Of a stretch of 64,000 nt of DNA, positions 50,604-60,031 are shown in pieces (positions within the stretch are counted from its first letter, which is position 1; every line of letters begins with the position of its first letter). This stretch comes from Pseudomonas shahriarae (GTDB lineage: Bacteria; Pseudomonadota; Gammaproteobacteria; Pseudomonadales; Pseudomonadaceae), in NCBI RefSeq assembly GCF_014268455.2, contig NZ_CP077085.1, forward strand, positions 1,178,001 to 1,242,000. The letters are read 5' to 3'. The notes below the pieces were generated by a model, which was given only the letters and a program-made list of their open reading frames with translations, was not told the origin of the DNA and did no database searches. The translations under genes and the position numbers were made by a program.

Positions 50604-50628
50604 AAAGGCGCCTTCGGGCGCCTTTTTT
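50604..50628 (+). terminator. Terminator after FKBP gene
   Basis: AAAGGCGCC / TTCG / GGCGCCTTTTTT: a compact stem with UUCG tetraloop and T-run, a textbook rho-independent terminator. Confidence 0.95.
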
Positions 50629-50709
50629 GATTGGCGGCTATTCTTGCCGGCTGGGCGGCTGTAATCTCGAATGGCCGTTACACAGAATATGGGAAATCTG
50701 GAGTTCGTC

Positions 50710-51192
50710 ATGAGTGCTTTCCACGACCTTAAACTCACAGCCCTGGATGGTCAGGAGCTGCCTCTGACGCCCTATAAGGGGCAAGTCGTGCTGGTGGTCA
50801 ATGTCGCCTCCAAGTGTGGACTGACCCCGCAGTATGCGGCGCTGGAAAAACTTTATCAGCAGTACAAGGGCCAGGGTTTCACCGTGCTGGGCCTGCCGTG
50901 CAATCAATTTGCAGGCCAGGAGCCCGGGACCGAAGACGAGATCCAGGCGTTTTGCAGCCTCAACTATGGCGTGAGCTTTCCCCTGGGCAGCAAGCTGGAG
51001 GTCAACGGTCCCGATCGTCATCAGTTGTATCGCTTGCTGGCAGGTGAGGGCGCGGAGTTTCCAGGGGATATCACCTGGAACTTCGAGAAATTCCTGCTGG
51101 GCAAGGATGGGCGGGTGCTGGCGCGTTTTTCCCCACGTACCGCGCCTGATGATCCGAGTGTTATCCAGGCCATCGAAAAGGCCCTGGCCTGA
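50710..51192 (+). CDS. Glutathione peroxidase family protein
   Basis: Thiol-dependent peroxidase of the GPx family (160 residues) with cysteine in place of selenocysteine: Cys36 in NVASKCGLTPQY. The Gln in LGLPCNQFAGQEPG and Trp in ITWNFEKFL complete the catalytic set. Such Cys-GPx enzymes often use thioredoxin rather than glutathione. I start at ATG 50710, leaving out 13 residues of a longer frame. Confidence 0.94.
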   Translation: MSAFHDLKLTALDGQELPLTPYKGQVVLVVNVASKCGLTPQYAALEKLYQQYKGQGFTVLGLPCNQFAGQEPGTEDEIQAFCSLNYGVSFPLGSKLEVNGPDRHQLYRLLAGEGAEFPGDITWNFEKFLLGKDGRVLARFSPRTAPDDPSVIQAIEKALA

Positions 51193-51346
51193 TTTGGCGC
51201 TGTGGTGAGGGGGCACGCCCCTTTGCCACAAGTCGATGTATCCTCCCGCTTTTGCACCTTAATCACCGCAATCAATAGTGCTATCCAGTGCGGTCTGCAC
51301 TCCATATTATCCGCATCATAAAACCCCTTTCATGCGGAGTGCTGCC

Positions 51347-52450
51347 ATGCCTGTCCAAGCCTTGTTCAAACCTTTCCAGCTCGGTGCACTGCAATTGCCG
51401 ACCCGCGTGGTCATGGCGCCGATGACCCGTTCGTTCTCTCCCGGTGGCGTACCCAATTCCAAAGTCATCGAGTACTACCGCCGTCGCGCGGCGGCCGGCG
51501 TTGGCCTGATCATCACAGAGGGCACGGTGGTGGGCCACCAGGCTTCCAACGGCTATCCGAATGTCCCGCATTTCTACGGTGAAGCGGCATTGGCCGGCTG
51601 GAAGAAAGTGGTCGACGCGGTGCATGCCGAGGGCGGCAAGATCGTCCCGCAACTGTGGCACGTTGGCAGCGTGCGGCGCATAGGCACAGAACCCGATGCC
51701 AGCGTGCCGGCCTATGGCCCGATGGAAAAACTCAAGGACGGCAACGTGGTGGTCCACGGCATGACGGTCCAGGATATCCAGGCGGTGATTGCTGCCTTCG
51801 CCCAGGCCGCCAAGGATGCCCAGAGCATCGGTATGGACGGCGTGGAGATCCACGGTGCCCACGGTTACCTGGTCGACCAGTTCTTCTGGGAAGGCAGCAA
51901 CCAGCGTACCGATGAATATGGCGGCAGCCTGGCCAATCGCTCCCGGTTCGCCATCGAGTTGATTCAGGCCGTGCGGGCGGCGGTAGGTCCCGAGTTCCCG
52001 ATCATTTTCCGTTTCTCCCAATGGAAGCAGCAGGATTACACCGCGCGCCTGGTGCAAACGCCCGAGGCACTGGGTGAGTTTCTCAAGCCGTTGTCGGACG
52101 CGGGTGTGGATATTTTCCACTGCTCCACACGGCGTTTCTGGGAACCGGAGTTTGAAGGCTCCGAGCTGAACCTGGCGGGCTGGACCCGCAAGCTCACTGG
52201 CAAACCGACCATCACTGTGGGCAGCGTGGGCCTGGATGGCGAGTTCCTGCAGTTCATGGTCAATACTGACAAAGTGGCGCAGCCGGCGAGCCTGGAAAAA
52301 CTGCTGGAGCGCCTGAATAACGATGAGTTCGACCTGGTGGCCGTTGGTCGTGCGCTGCTGGTCGACCCGGATTGGGCGTTGAAGGTCCGTGAAGGCCGTG
52401 AGGGCGATATCTTGCCGTTCAGTCGTGAAGCGCTGATGACCTTGGTGTGA
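51347..52450 (+). CDS. NADH:flavin oxidoreductase, Old Yellow Enzyme family
   Basis: FMN-dependent alkene or nitro-compound reductase with a TIM barrel (367 residues). Seen motifs: RVVMAPMTRSFS near the N terminus, GVEIHGAHGYLVDQFF with the substrate-binding histidine near 175, and DLVAVGRALLVDPDW for phosphate binding near the C terminus. GGAG stands before ATG 51347. Natural substrate unknown; the family handles enones and stress-derived electrophiles. Confidence 0.92.
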   Translation: MPVQALFKPFQLGALQLPTRVVMAPMTRSFSPGGVPNSKVIEYYRRRAAAGVGLIITEGTVVGHQASNGYPNVPHFYGEAALAGWKKVVDAVHAEGGKIVPQLWHVGSVRRIGTEPDASVPAYGPMEKLKDGNVVVHGMTVQDIQAVIAAFAQAAKDAQSIGMDGVEIHGAHGYLVDQFFWEGSNQRTDEYGGSLANRSRFAIELIQAVRAAVGPEFPIIFRFSQWKQQDYTARLVQTPEALGEFLKPLSDAGVDIFHCSTRRFWEPEFEGSELNLAGWTRKLTGKPTITVGSVGLDGEFLQFMVNTDKVAQPASLEKLLERLNNDEFDLVAVGRALLVDPDWALKVREGREGDILPFSREALMTLV

Positions 52451-52456
52451 CGCTCA

Positions 52457-52483
52457 GGATGAGCCGGCTGGCCCGGCTCATCC
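52457..52483. terminator. Stem-loop between convergent genes
   Basis: GGATGAGCCGG / CTGGC / CCGGCTCATCC, an 11-base perfect stem just after the OYE gene. No long T-run follows on either strand, so it is a weaker terminator candidate. Confidence 0.6.
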
Positions 52484-52490
52484 CCATGCT

Positions 52491-52862
52491 TTAGCTGCGG
52501 CTGAAGGGCGGGCTATCCACCCTTGGGGCGGAAGTAAGCTGCTCAAAGGGGCGGGACTCTGCCTTAGGCTGACCCGAGCTGACTTGGCTGGGTGAGTGTG
52601 AGGGCTCTTGCGACGATATCCCCAACTGCCGCCGAAGTTGATTGCGCTGCGCTTTTTCCTGCACGGCTGTTTGATCAGGGAGGTCTGCCTCATGTGTGAG
52701 TCGATTGAATCGGTCACTGTTCAGCAGTTTCTGCTCGTCGGCGGTGAAGGGTTCGATGTCTCTGCCGTGCTTTTGCCATAAATGATCATACTGCGCGGGA
52801 TCCTTCTGGCCGTTGTTCGGGGGGAGGGCTGAGGTCGGTAAAGGGTTGGTGTTGATTAACAT
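52491..52862 (-). CDS. Unrecognised 123-residue protein behind a possible hrp box
   Basis: I do not recognise this family. The frame has a good GGAG ribosome site 8 bases before ATG 52862. The first 20 residues are Asn, Pro, Thr and Ser rich with Ile at position 3 and no acidic residue before position 21, as in many P. syringae type III effectors. The middle is charged helix, and the last 45 residues are Ser/Pro rich. No signal peptide or membrane segment. A HrpL-like promoter lies 65 bases upstream. It may be a T3SS-secreted or regulon protein; that is inference only. Confidence 0.6.
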   Translation of the reverse strand: MLINTNPLPTSALPPNNGQKDPAQYDHLWQKHGRDIEPFTADEQKLLNSDRFNRLTHEADLPDQTAVQEKAQRNQLRRQLGISSQEPSHSPSQVSSGQPKAESRPFEQLTSAPRVDSPPFSRS

Positions 52863-52926
52863 GGTTAAGACTCCATCGCATGATTGTCTGCGCAGACCTT
52901 CAAGAGCCTGAATCTGCAGCCCTATC

Positions 52927-52954
52927 TGTATGGCGCTAGAGAGCTGATGGTTCC
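52927..52954 (-). promoter_or_regulatory. Candidate orphan hrp box
   Basis: Minus strand: GGAACC, 15 bases, CCATACA. The -35 element is a perfect HrpL match, spacing is right, and the -10 element differs from CCACNNA at one base. It faces the unrecognised ORF at 52491-52862, about 40 kb from the T3SS cluster. Confidence 0.5.
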
Positions 52955-52978
52955 ATGTCTAAAGTAACTGGATATACA

Positions 52979-54157
52979 TCACACCAGGCGCGAGCTGCCT
53001 GTATCGACAGGTTCCTCACCGCACACGCTGCGCAGTTGGTGCTCGAACTGCTCGATAATTGCCGGCCAGCCCTGGCGACTGGCATGTTGGCGGGCATTCA
53101 GGCGCATCCGGCGCAGACTCTCGGGTTCTTCCAGTAACCAACTGGCGGCATCGCAAAATGCATCCTCATCACCCGGCATCGCCACGGCACCACTGTAGCC
53201 ATGGCGGATATGCTGGGTGGCGGCCGCCTGGTCGTAGGCCACCACGCCCAATCCGGAGGCCATGGCTTCCAGTACCACGTTGCCAAAGGTCTCGGTGAGG
53301 CTGGGGAACAGAAACAAGTCCCCTGACGCATAGTGCCGGGCCAGTTCCTCGCCGCGTTGCGTGCCGCAGAAAATCGCCTCGGGGAGGCTCTTTGCCAGTG
53401 TCTCCCGCTGTGGCCCGTCACCGACCACGATCAGCTTCAAACGACGCTGTGGATAAGTGGCTTGCAACCCCTCGAAGCAGCGTTTGAGCAAGCCGAGGTT
53501 TTTCTCTGGCGCCAGGCGTCCGACATGCAAAATCGCAATATCGTCATTGCCCAGGCCCCACTGCCCACGCAAGGTGTTGTCACGCCTGGCCGGGTGGAAC
53601 AGTTGGCTGTCGACCCCGCGCGACAACAGGTCCAGGCGCTCGAAGTGGCGGCGTTCCAGTTCCAGGCGTTGGCTGACGCTGGGCACCAGGGTCAGGCTGG
53701 AACGGTTGTGGAACCAGCGCAGGTAGTGGGTCAGGATGCGGCTGAGCATGCTTAGGCCGTACTGGCTGGAATACTGCTGGAAGTTGGTATGGAAACCGCT
53801 GACCACGCTGATCCCCAGGCGCCGTGCCGCGCGCAAGGCCGACAAGCCCAGCGGGCCTTCGGTGGCAATGTACAGCACGTCCGGACGCTGGCGTTTCCAG
53901 CGCCGCAGCAGTTTGTGCATCGAGGACTGGCCCCATTGCAGGCCGGGATACCCTGGCAGAGGCCAGCCGCGACACAACAGTAGGCCGTCGTCGCTGAGGC
54001 GGCTCGAGTCGCCACCCTGGCGCGGGCGCACCAACTCCACCTGATGCCCACGGGCGCGCAGGCCGTCACACAGGCGGCCAAGGGTGTTGGCCACGCCGTT
54101 GATTTCCGGTGGAAAGGTTTCGGTGATCAGGGTGATATTCAGGGAAGCTGTCGTCAT
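52979..54157 (-). CDS. Glycosyltransferase, GT4 family
   Basis: A 392-residue GT-B glycosyltransferase. N-terminal ITLITETFPPEINGVANTLGRL and C-terminal SLTETFGNVVLEAMASGLGVVAYD (the EX7E nucleotide-sugar motif) place it with the GT4 group that includes mannosyl- and diacylglycerol glycosyltransferases. I start at ATG 54157. The acceptor is not evident and no other polysaccharide gene is adjacent. Confidence 0.88.
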   Translation of the reverse strand: MTTASLNITLITETFPPEINGVANTLGRLCDGLRARGHQVELVRPRQGGDSSRLSDDGLLLCRGWPLPGYPGLQWGQSSMHKLLRRWKRQRPDVLYIATEGPLGLSALRAARRLGISVVSGFHTNFQQYSSQYGLSMLSRILTHYLRWFHNRSSLTLVPSVSQRLELERRHFERLDLLSRGVDSQLFHPARRDNTLRGQWGLGNDDIAILHVGRLAPEKNLGLLKRCFEGLQATYPQRRLKLIVVGDGPQRETLAKSLPEAIFCGTQRGEELARHYASGDLFLFPSLTETFGNVVLEAMASGLGVVAYDQAAATQHIRHGYSGAVAMPGDEDAFCDAASWLLEEPESLRRMRLNARQHASRQGWPAIIEQFEHQLRSVCGEEPVDTGSSRLV

Positions 54158-54235
54158 GCAGCCAGTGTCGGCGCGGGCCATGTCGTCATTGTGTCATCGC
54201 AATGACGGATTTATGACGACAGGCCCGGTACTGGC

Positions 54236-55228
54236 TTAGTTGAACGGCGCAGGACGCGGGGTCTTGGCCGAGGACGGTGGCAGGATCGGCAGCTTGAAGT
54301 CCGGCTGGTCGCCGGTCAGGGTGTCGAGGAATGCGACAATCTGGCTGACCTCATCGGTGCTCAACTTGCGCCCCAGTTGCAGGCGGGCCATCACGTCCAC
54401 GGCTTCGCTGAGGTTCCAGTAGGCACCGTCGTGGAAGTAGGGGTAGGTCAGGGCGACGTTACGCAAGGTCGGTACCTTGAACATCATCCGGTCCTGATCC
54501 TTGCCGGTCAGGCCCGCCACGCCCTGGGCCGGGTTCTGGGTGGCATAGGGTTCGACCATGCCCATTTTCTGGAAGGTGCTGCCACCGACCGCTTCGCCGT
54601 TATGGCACGCCACACAGCCGATGCTCTTGAACAGCTGGTAGCCCTGCGCCGCAGTGGCGCTGATGGCTTTTTTATCGCCCAGCAACCAACGGTCGAATGG
54701 GGCGTTGGGGGTGACCAGGGTTTCTTCGAAGGCCGCAATGGCATTGGTCACATCGTCGAACTTGATGCCGTCATCGCCATACACCTTCTTGAACGCCGCC
54801 TGGTATTGCGGGATCGAGCGCAGTACGTCCACCGCCAGGTCGTGGGTAAAGCCCATCTCGCCGGGGTTGGCGATTGGGCCGCCGGCCTGCTCCTGCAGAG
54901 TCGCCGCGCGCCCGTCCCAGAACTGCGCGACGCTCATGCTCGAGTTGAGCACCGTCGGCGAGTTGATCGGGCCCTGGTGCCAGTTATGGCCGATGGAGGT
55001 GGGCAGGTTGTCGCTGCCGCCCATGCTCAGGTTGTGGCACGAGTTGCAGGAAATAAAACCGGACTTGGACAAGCGCGGGTCGAAGAACAATTGCTTGCCC
55101 AACTCGACCTTGTTGGCATCGGTGATCTTCGCCGGTTGCACCGGCAGGATGGGTTCATTGGCGGCGGCGGCCCCCCAGGCCTCGCCGCCCAACATCAATC
55201 CGAACATCAGCATTAACGGTCTGTACAC
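54236..55228 (-). CDS. Di-haem cytochrome c peroxidase
   Basis: Periplasmic peroxidase that reduces H2O2 with electrons from small cytochromes. Signal peptide to about residue 20, two CxxCH haem sites (CNSCH 61-65 and CVACH 205-209), and total length 330, typical of bacterial CcpA or MauG-like proteins. The mature N terminus has no extra haem domain. It stands alone between the glycosyltransferase and cysZ genes. Confidence 0.92.
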   Translation of the reverse strand: MYRPLMLMFGLMLGGEAWGAAAANEPILPVQPAKITDANKVELGKQLFFDPRLSKSGFISCNSCHNLSMGGSDNLPTSIGHNWHQGPINSPTVLNSSMSVAQFWDGRAATLQEQAGGPIANPGEMGFTHDLAVDVLRSIPQYQAAFKKVYGDDGIKFDDVTNAIAAFEETLVTPNAPFDRWLLGDKKAISATAAQGYQLFKSIGCVACHNGEAVGGSTFQKMGMVEPYATQNPAQGVAGLTGKDQDRMMFKVPTLRNVALTYPYFHDGAYWNLSEAVDVMARLQLGRKLSTDEVSQIVAFLDTLTGDQPDFKLPILPPSSAKTPRPAPFN

Positions 55229-55298
55229 GGTGTGCTCCCCACAGGCTTATAGTTTTAATAACCATGTGCTCTGTGTGGGCAAATCGCCATGATCCAGG

Positions 55299-56066
55299 TC
55301 AATCGAACAGGTTAGGGCTTTGCGCCAGCATCGTTTCGGCGCCGCGCTCACGCACCCAGAACAACGTGGCCCCGGCCACCGCCGCCGGCATCATCAGCAG
55401 GTTGACCACCGGCACCAGCAACACCAGGTAAACAATCCCGCCGAAGCTCATGCTCTGCCAGCGCTTCTGGCGCAGCCAGGCGAGCATTTCGTTCCAGCCC
55501 AGTTTGTGGTTGTCGGCCGGGTAGTCGATGTATTGGATCGCCATCATCCACACCCCGAACAGCAGCCACAGCGGTGCGGCAATCAGGTTGACCACGGGGA
55601 TGAAGGACAGGATAAACAGGCCGATGGCCCGGGGCAGGAAGTAGCCCAGCTTGCGCATTTCCCGGGCCAGGGTGCGCGGGACCATGGCGAACAGCTCGGC
55701 CCAGCTGAAGGCGGGGAAATCATCGGTACCGCGCACCACCACTTCGACTTTTTCCGCGAGGAAGCCATTGAAGGGCGCGGCGATGATATTGGCGAGCATG
55801 GTGAAGCTGAAAAACACCATAAAGGCCACCAGCAGCACAAACAGCGGCCACAGGATGTAGCTGAGGAAGCTCAGCCAGCTGGGCAGTGTCGGCATCAAGG
55901 TGTCGACCCACAGGCTGAACTGATGGCCAGCAAAATAAATCAACCCGACGAACAGTATCAGGTTGATCGCCAGGGGCAGCAGGACGAACAGGCGCAGGCC
56001 TGGGCTCAAGACCAGTTTCAGGCCTTCACGCAGGTATTGTGGGCCTGACAGAACGGGGGCGGGCAT
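55299..56066 (-). CDS. cysZ: Sulfate transporter CysZ
   Basis: A 255-residue inner-membrane protein with four main hydrophobic regions and the start [21 protein letters not shown] typical of CysZ, which carries sulfate into the cell for cysteine synthesis. It is divergent from trxB and its substrate pathway continues in cysD-cysNC in this window and thioredoxin-dependent PAPS reduction. Confidence 0.92.
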   Translation of the reverse strand: MPAPVLSGPQYLREGLKLVLSPGLRLFVLLPLAINLILFVGLIYFAGHQFSLWVDTLMPTLPSWLSFLSYILWPLFVLLVAFMVFFSFTMLANIIAAPFNGFLAEKVEVVVRGTDDFPAFSWAELFAMVPRTLAREMRKLGYFLPRAIGLFILSFIPVVNLIAAPLWLLFGVWMMAIQYIDYPADNHKLGWNEMLAWLRQKRWQSMSFGGIVYLVLLVPVVNLLMMPAAVAGATLFWVRERGAETMLAQSPNLFD

Positions 56067-56357
56067 GGAAAACTCCGGGCAAAAGGGTAAACGCGCCGAC
56101 CTTACCGGCTTTGCCGGTAGGGTGAAAGCACGGTCAGCAAGCCGACATTAACGGTAACAAACATGTTGATTAATAGGTGCCACGGCATAGAGACCGCCTA
56201 TGAGCTGGATTGTTAATCCGTATTTCCTTAATCTTGCCCCCCTCTATACGCTGCACCCATTATTTTTAGGGCCTGCGAGTTAAAAAGCCTTCCCCAAGTG
56301 CTTCGCGGTCCTTTTTTATTCCAGCCGCTCTGTAGTCCGGGCGGTCGATAGGAGTGA

Positions 56358-57323
<966 letters not shown>

Positions 57324-57335
57324 ACCGTTGCAATG

Positions 57336-57364
57336 AAAAAACCGGCTGCGAGGCCGGTTTTTTT
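57336..57364 (+). terminator. Terminator after trxB
   Basis: AAAAAACCGGC / TGCGAG / GCCGGTTTTTT, a perfect stem with long T-run, 12 bases past the trxB stop; symmetrical enough to serve the opposite strand too. Confidence 0.93.
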
Positions 57365-57410
57365 ATGGGCGCGATTCAAGCAACGCCAGAGTACAGACGT
57401 GTTAACCCGA

Positions 57411-57749
57411 TCAGCGCCGGCTCAAGGGCTGGGCGCCGAACTTCACACCCGCCAACCCATGCTCGATCAACGCGCGGATATTGCCGTGATCTGTGCCCTC
57501 AGGCGTCGCCAGCACCGAACGATAGTGCTCACCAAACGCCAGCAGGGCCTCTTGGTCGCTCAAGCCTTCCAGCAGCGCCAGGCCCAGGGTCTTGCACGAG
57601 CCCTCGTTTTGCCCGGCGGCGTTTTCTACACCACCGTTGGTGAAGGCCTGGGGCTGGTAGTCGTAGCCAGCAGCGATAAACGCCAGGGTGTCGGCAAAGA
57701 CGTGTACGCCGCTGTTGAGGCTGGCGCGCAGGGTGTTCAGGTCAGTCAT
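57411..57749 (-). CDS. HopJ-family protein
   Basis: A 112-residue protein of the HopJ (HopPmaJ) family, seen in FIAAGYDYQPQAFTNGGVENAAGQNEGSCK and the central FGEHYRSVLATPEG. The family was named from a candidate P. syringae type III effector, but members are spread widely in bacteria without a T3SS, so a metabolic role is more likely. I start at ATG 57749, overlapping the DUF1244 stop by 8 bases (ATGACTGA). No hrp box is near it. Confidence 0.88.
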   Translation of the reverse strand: MTDLNTLRASLNSGVHVFADTLAFIAAGYDYQPQAFTNGGVENAAGQNEGSCKTLGLALLEGLSDQEALLAFGEHYRSVLATPEGTDHGNIRALIEHGLAGVKFGAQPLSRR

Positions 57750-58038
57750 GGGGTTTTCCTTTGGCAAACGCCGCTTGTTGTTCGGCGCTGGCTTCTTGCT
57801 GGTATTGGGCTTTCCACTCGGCGTACGGCATGCCGTAGACCACTTCGCGGGCGTCATCGAGGCTGACCTCGATCTGGCGTTCGTCGGCTTCGGCCTTGTA
57901 CCACTTGGACAGGCAGTTGCGGCAGAACCCGGCGAGGTTCATCAGGTCGATGTTCTGCACGTCCTTGCGGCTGTCCAGGTGTGCGACCAGCCGGCGGAAG
58001 GCGGCGGCTTCGAGTTCCAGGCGTTGTTGATCAGTCAT
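57742..58038 (-). CDS. DUF1244 protein
   Basis: A 98-residue soluble, helical protein of the DUF1244 family, with LAGFCRNCLSKWY near residue 38 and VVYGMPYAEWKAQYQ near 68. Function unknown; the two close cysteines could bind metal. It is coupled to the HopJ-family gene by an 8-base overlap. GTG 58047 is an alternative start adding three residues. Confidence 0.88.
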   Translation of the reverse strand: MTDQQRLELEAAAFRRLVAHLDSRKDVQNIDLMNLAGFCRNCLSKWYKAEADERQIEVSLDDAREVVYGMPYAEWKAQYQQEASAEQQAAFAKGKPHD

Positions 58039-58061
58039 GGGGTTCACGCAGATTCAGGGGG

Positions 58062-58433
58062 TTAACGGCTGGCCGCCAGGGTGATCGACACCGACTCGGC
58101 AAAACGCAGCGCATGGGGCTTGTCGACTTCGACTTCGGCATACAGCACCGACTCATTGCTCATCACCAGGTCCAGCAGTTCCTGGGTCAGGCGTTCGAGC
58201 AGGGCAAAGCGGTTGCCTTCGACGTGGGCGATGATGGCCTTGGTGATGGTGCGGTAGTTCAAGGCGTGGTCAATGTCGTTATCGCGCACCGCGTCTTGTG
58301 CGGCATACAGGATGGTCAGGTTGATCAACACATCCTGCTTGTTGAGGATCTCCTCCTCGTTGATGCCAATAAAGGTGCGCAGACACAGGTCCTTGACCCG
58401 GATGCGCGCCATACCTGGTTGAAGTTGTGGCAT
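58062..58433 (-). CDS. folX: Dihydroneopterin triphosphate 2'-epimerase
   Basis: Epimerises dihydroneopterin triphosphate to dihydromonapterin triphosphate, on the route to the tetrahydromonapterin cofactor. The 123-residue product matches E. coli FolX in [30 protein letters not shown] and [10 protein letters not shown], closer than to FolB. I start at ATG 58433, 9 bases after GGAG. It lies just after folM, the next enzyme, on the same strand. Confidence 0.9.
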   Translation of the reverse strand: MPQLQPGMARIRVKDLCLRTFIGINEEEILNKQDVLINLTILYAAQDAVRDNDIDHALNYRTITKAIIAHVEGNRFALLERLTQELLDLVMSNESVLYAEVEVDKPHALRFAESVSITLAASR

Positions 58434-58488
58434 TGCTACTTGCTCCGTCCAATCAGTTGCAGGAACCCCAGGCGGCTGGTGTTCGGGT

Positions 58489-59196
58489 TTACTTGACATG
58501 CCGCCCGCCATTGACGGTCAGGGTGGTGCCAGTGACATAAGGGTTGTCCAGCAGGTAACGCACGCTCTGGTAAATCACCTCAGGCCCGGGTTCGATACCC
58601 AATGCAGACTTGGCCAGGACCTTGGCGCGATAGGCCGCGTCGTCGCCGTCGTTGAACATCACCATGGCCGGCGAGATGCCATTGACCTTGATCCGGGGCG
58701 CGTATTGGGCGGCGAAGGACAGGGTCAGGCTGTCGAGCCCGGCCTTGGTGGCGCAGTAGGCGATATGCTGGCGGCTACCCTTGCGGGTCACGTCGTCGCT
58801 GATGTGCACAATGTCGGCCAGCGTCGAGCAGCGCAACAAGTCAGCACAATGCAGGTTGATCAGGTACGGCGCAAGCATGTGCACGCTGAACATATCAATA
58901 AAGGCGTGGGCTTCGTCGCCAGGTGTTTCTGCGGCCCAGGTCGAGGCATTGTGGATAATCGCCCGCAGGCTATCGGTATGGCTCTTGAGTTCGCTGATAA
59001 ATGCCAGGATGCCGGCCTCAGAGGAGAAGTCGGCAAACACGCCAATCGCCCCACGTTCGCGCAGGGCCTGCACGCCGGGACGCTCACTGCGATAGCTGAA
59101 GATCACCGGCTGGTTGTCGTCCAGCAGGCGCAGGGCGCAGTGCAAGCCGACACGTTGGCCGGCGCCGGTGATCAGGATCGGAGCGGGAGAAGTCAT
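58489..59196 (-). CDS. folM: Dihydromonapterin reductase FolM
   Basis: NADPH-dependent SDR that reduces dihydromonapterin (and weakly dihydrofolate). The 235-residue product has [12 protein letters not shown] at the N terminus, where FolM and pteridine reductases have Gln-Arg in place of the usual Ser-Gly. The active-site YCATKAGL lies near 148, and the C terminus reads [13 protein letters not shown]. With folX it forms a monapterin unit. In pseudomonads tetrahydromonapterin serves phenylalanine hydroxylase. Confidence 0.92.
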   Translation of the reverse strand: MTSPAPILITGAGQRVGLHCALRLLDDNQPVIFSYRSERPGVQALRERGAIGVFADFSSEAGILAFISELKSHTDSLRAIIHNASTWAAETPGDEAHAFIDMFSVHMLAPYLINLHCADLLRCSTLADIVHISDDVTRKGSRQHIAYCATKAGLDSLTLSFAAQYAPRIKVNGISPAMVMFNDGDDAAYRAKVLAKSALGIEPGPEVIYQSVRYLLDNPYVTGTTLTVNGGRHVK

Positions 59197-59257
59197 GGGA
59201 AGCTCGAGTCGCGGGCAAGCTAAAACTATACCAGCGACCGGCCTGTTGCGGATCGGC

Positions 59258-59818
59258 TCAAACGGTTGCTTCGGCAGGTTTTACCCGTGGCGGCGCAGGA
59301 TTGAGCCAGCCTGCCAGCAAATGGGTCGACAGCGGAATGAACAGATAGACCATCAACGGCGTCAGGGCCAGGGTGCTGACCAGCACGCGGCTGAACAGGC
59401 CCAGTTCGGCCAGCAAGGGCTCAAGGCCAAAGTTGAACAGCAGCGACACCGGGAAAAACGCCAGCCAGATCGCCACGGCCTGTTTCCAGCGCGGCGGGCG
59501 TTGGCCTACGGCACCAAACCAGCCCTCCATGCCGCTGACCCGATGCTCCATAGGGTCGGCAAACAACTCGCTGCCACGGCTCAGCCAGGCGCTGCGCGAG
59601 GCCGAGAATTCCCAGGCGTGCAGGGTCTGCTCGTCGGCGAAGCGGAAGATGATCTGGAATTCGCCACCGTCGGCAGGCGGGGCAAGCACGCCGGAGCCCA
59701 GGTAACCGGGAAAGTCAGTGGCCAGTTGCTCGCCTTCACGCAGCCAGCTCATCATGTCTTGATAGCGACCTTGGGCAGCGCGGCGCGCGACCATCAAGGT
59801 GACGGGGAGGGTAGACAT
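59258..59818 (-). CDS. Antibiotic biosynthesis monooxygenase-like membrane protein
   Basis: A 186-residue protein with an N-terminal ABM (ferredoxin-like) domain, about 1-100, with a WLREGEQLATDFPGYLGSGVL start and LHAWEFSASRSAWL. Two C-terminal membrane helices follow, about 122-142 and 146-168. The start is ATG 59818; a much longer frame through it is antisense to the regulator gene and is rejected. Its function is unknown. It is divergent from the second LitR-like gene. Confidence 0.83.
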   Translation of the reverse strand: MSTLPVTLMVARRAAQGRYQDMMSWLREGEQLATDFPGYLGSGVLAPPADGGEFQIIFRFADEQTLHAWEFSASRSAWLSRGSELFADPMEHRVSGMEGWFGAVGQRPPRWKQAVAIWLAFFPVSLLFNFGLEPLLAELGLFSRVLVSTLALTPLMVYLFIPLSTHLLAGWLNPAPPRVKPAEATV

Positions 59819-60031
59819 TGTGTATCTCCGAATGTGTGGGAGCGCTGTACCGGGTAGGTGGCGTCCCTGGCGAAACCGCGGGGTAGAGCGGCGACGCAGA
59901 AAAAACAGGCAAGGATTATTCCTGATTTGACGAAATACGCCAGCGACATTGGACGGCTGGGCAATTCCCTTGAAAAAGACAGGTATAAAAGCGTTAAATG
60001 GGATCCAACTTTGTATAGTTTTGGTCAGCCG

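Noticed and set aside
57411..57749. HopJ-family gene as a type III effector of this cluster
   Set aside because: No hrp box, operon with DUF1244, and family present in many bacteria without T3SS; kept only as a test case.
59834..59851. TGTACC upstream of the ABM gene as a regulator box
   Set aside because: It lies inside a TGTGGGAGCGCTGTACC stretch that looks like a REP remnant, and no partner stands 18 bases away.
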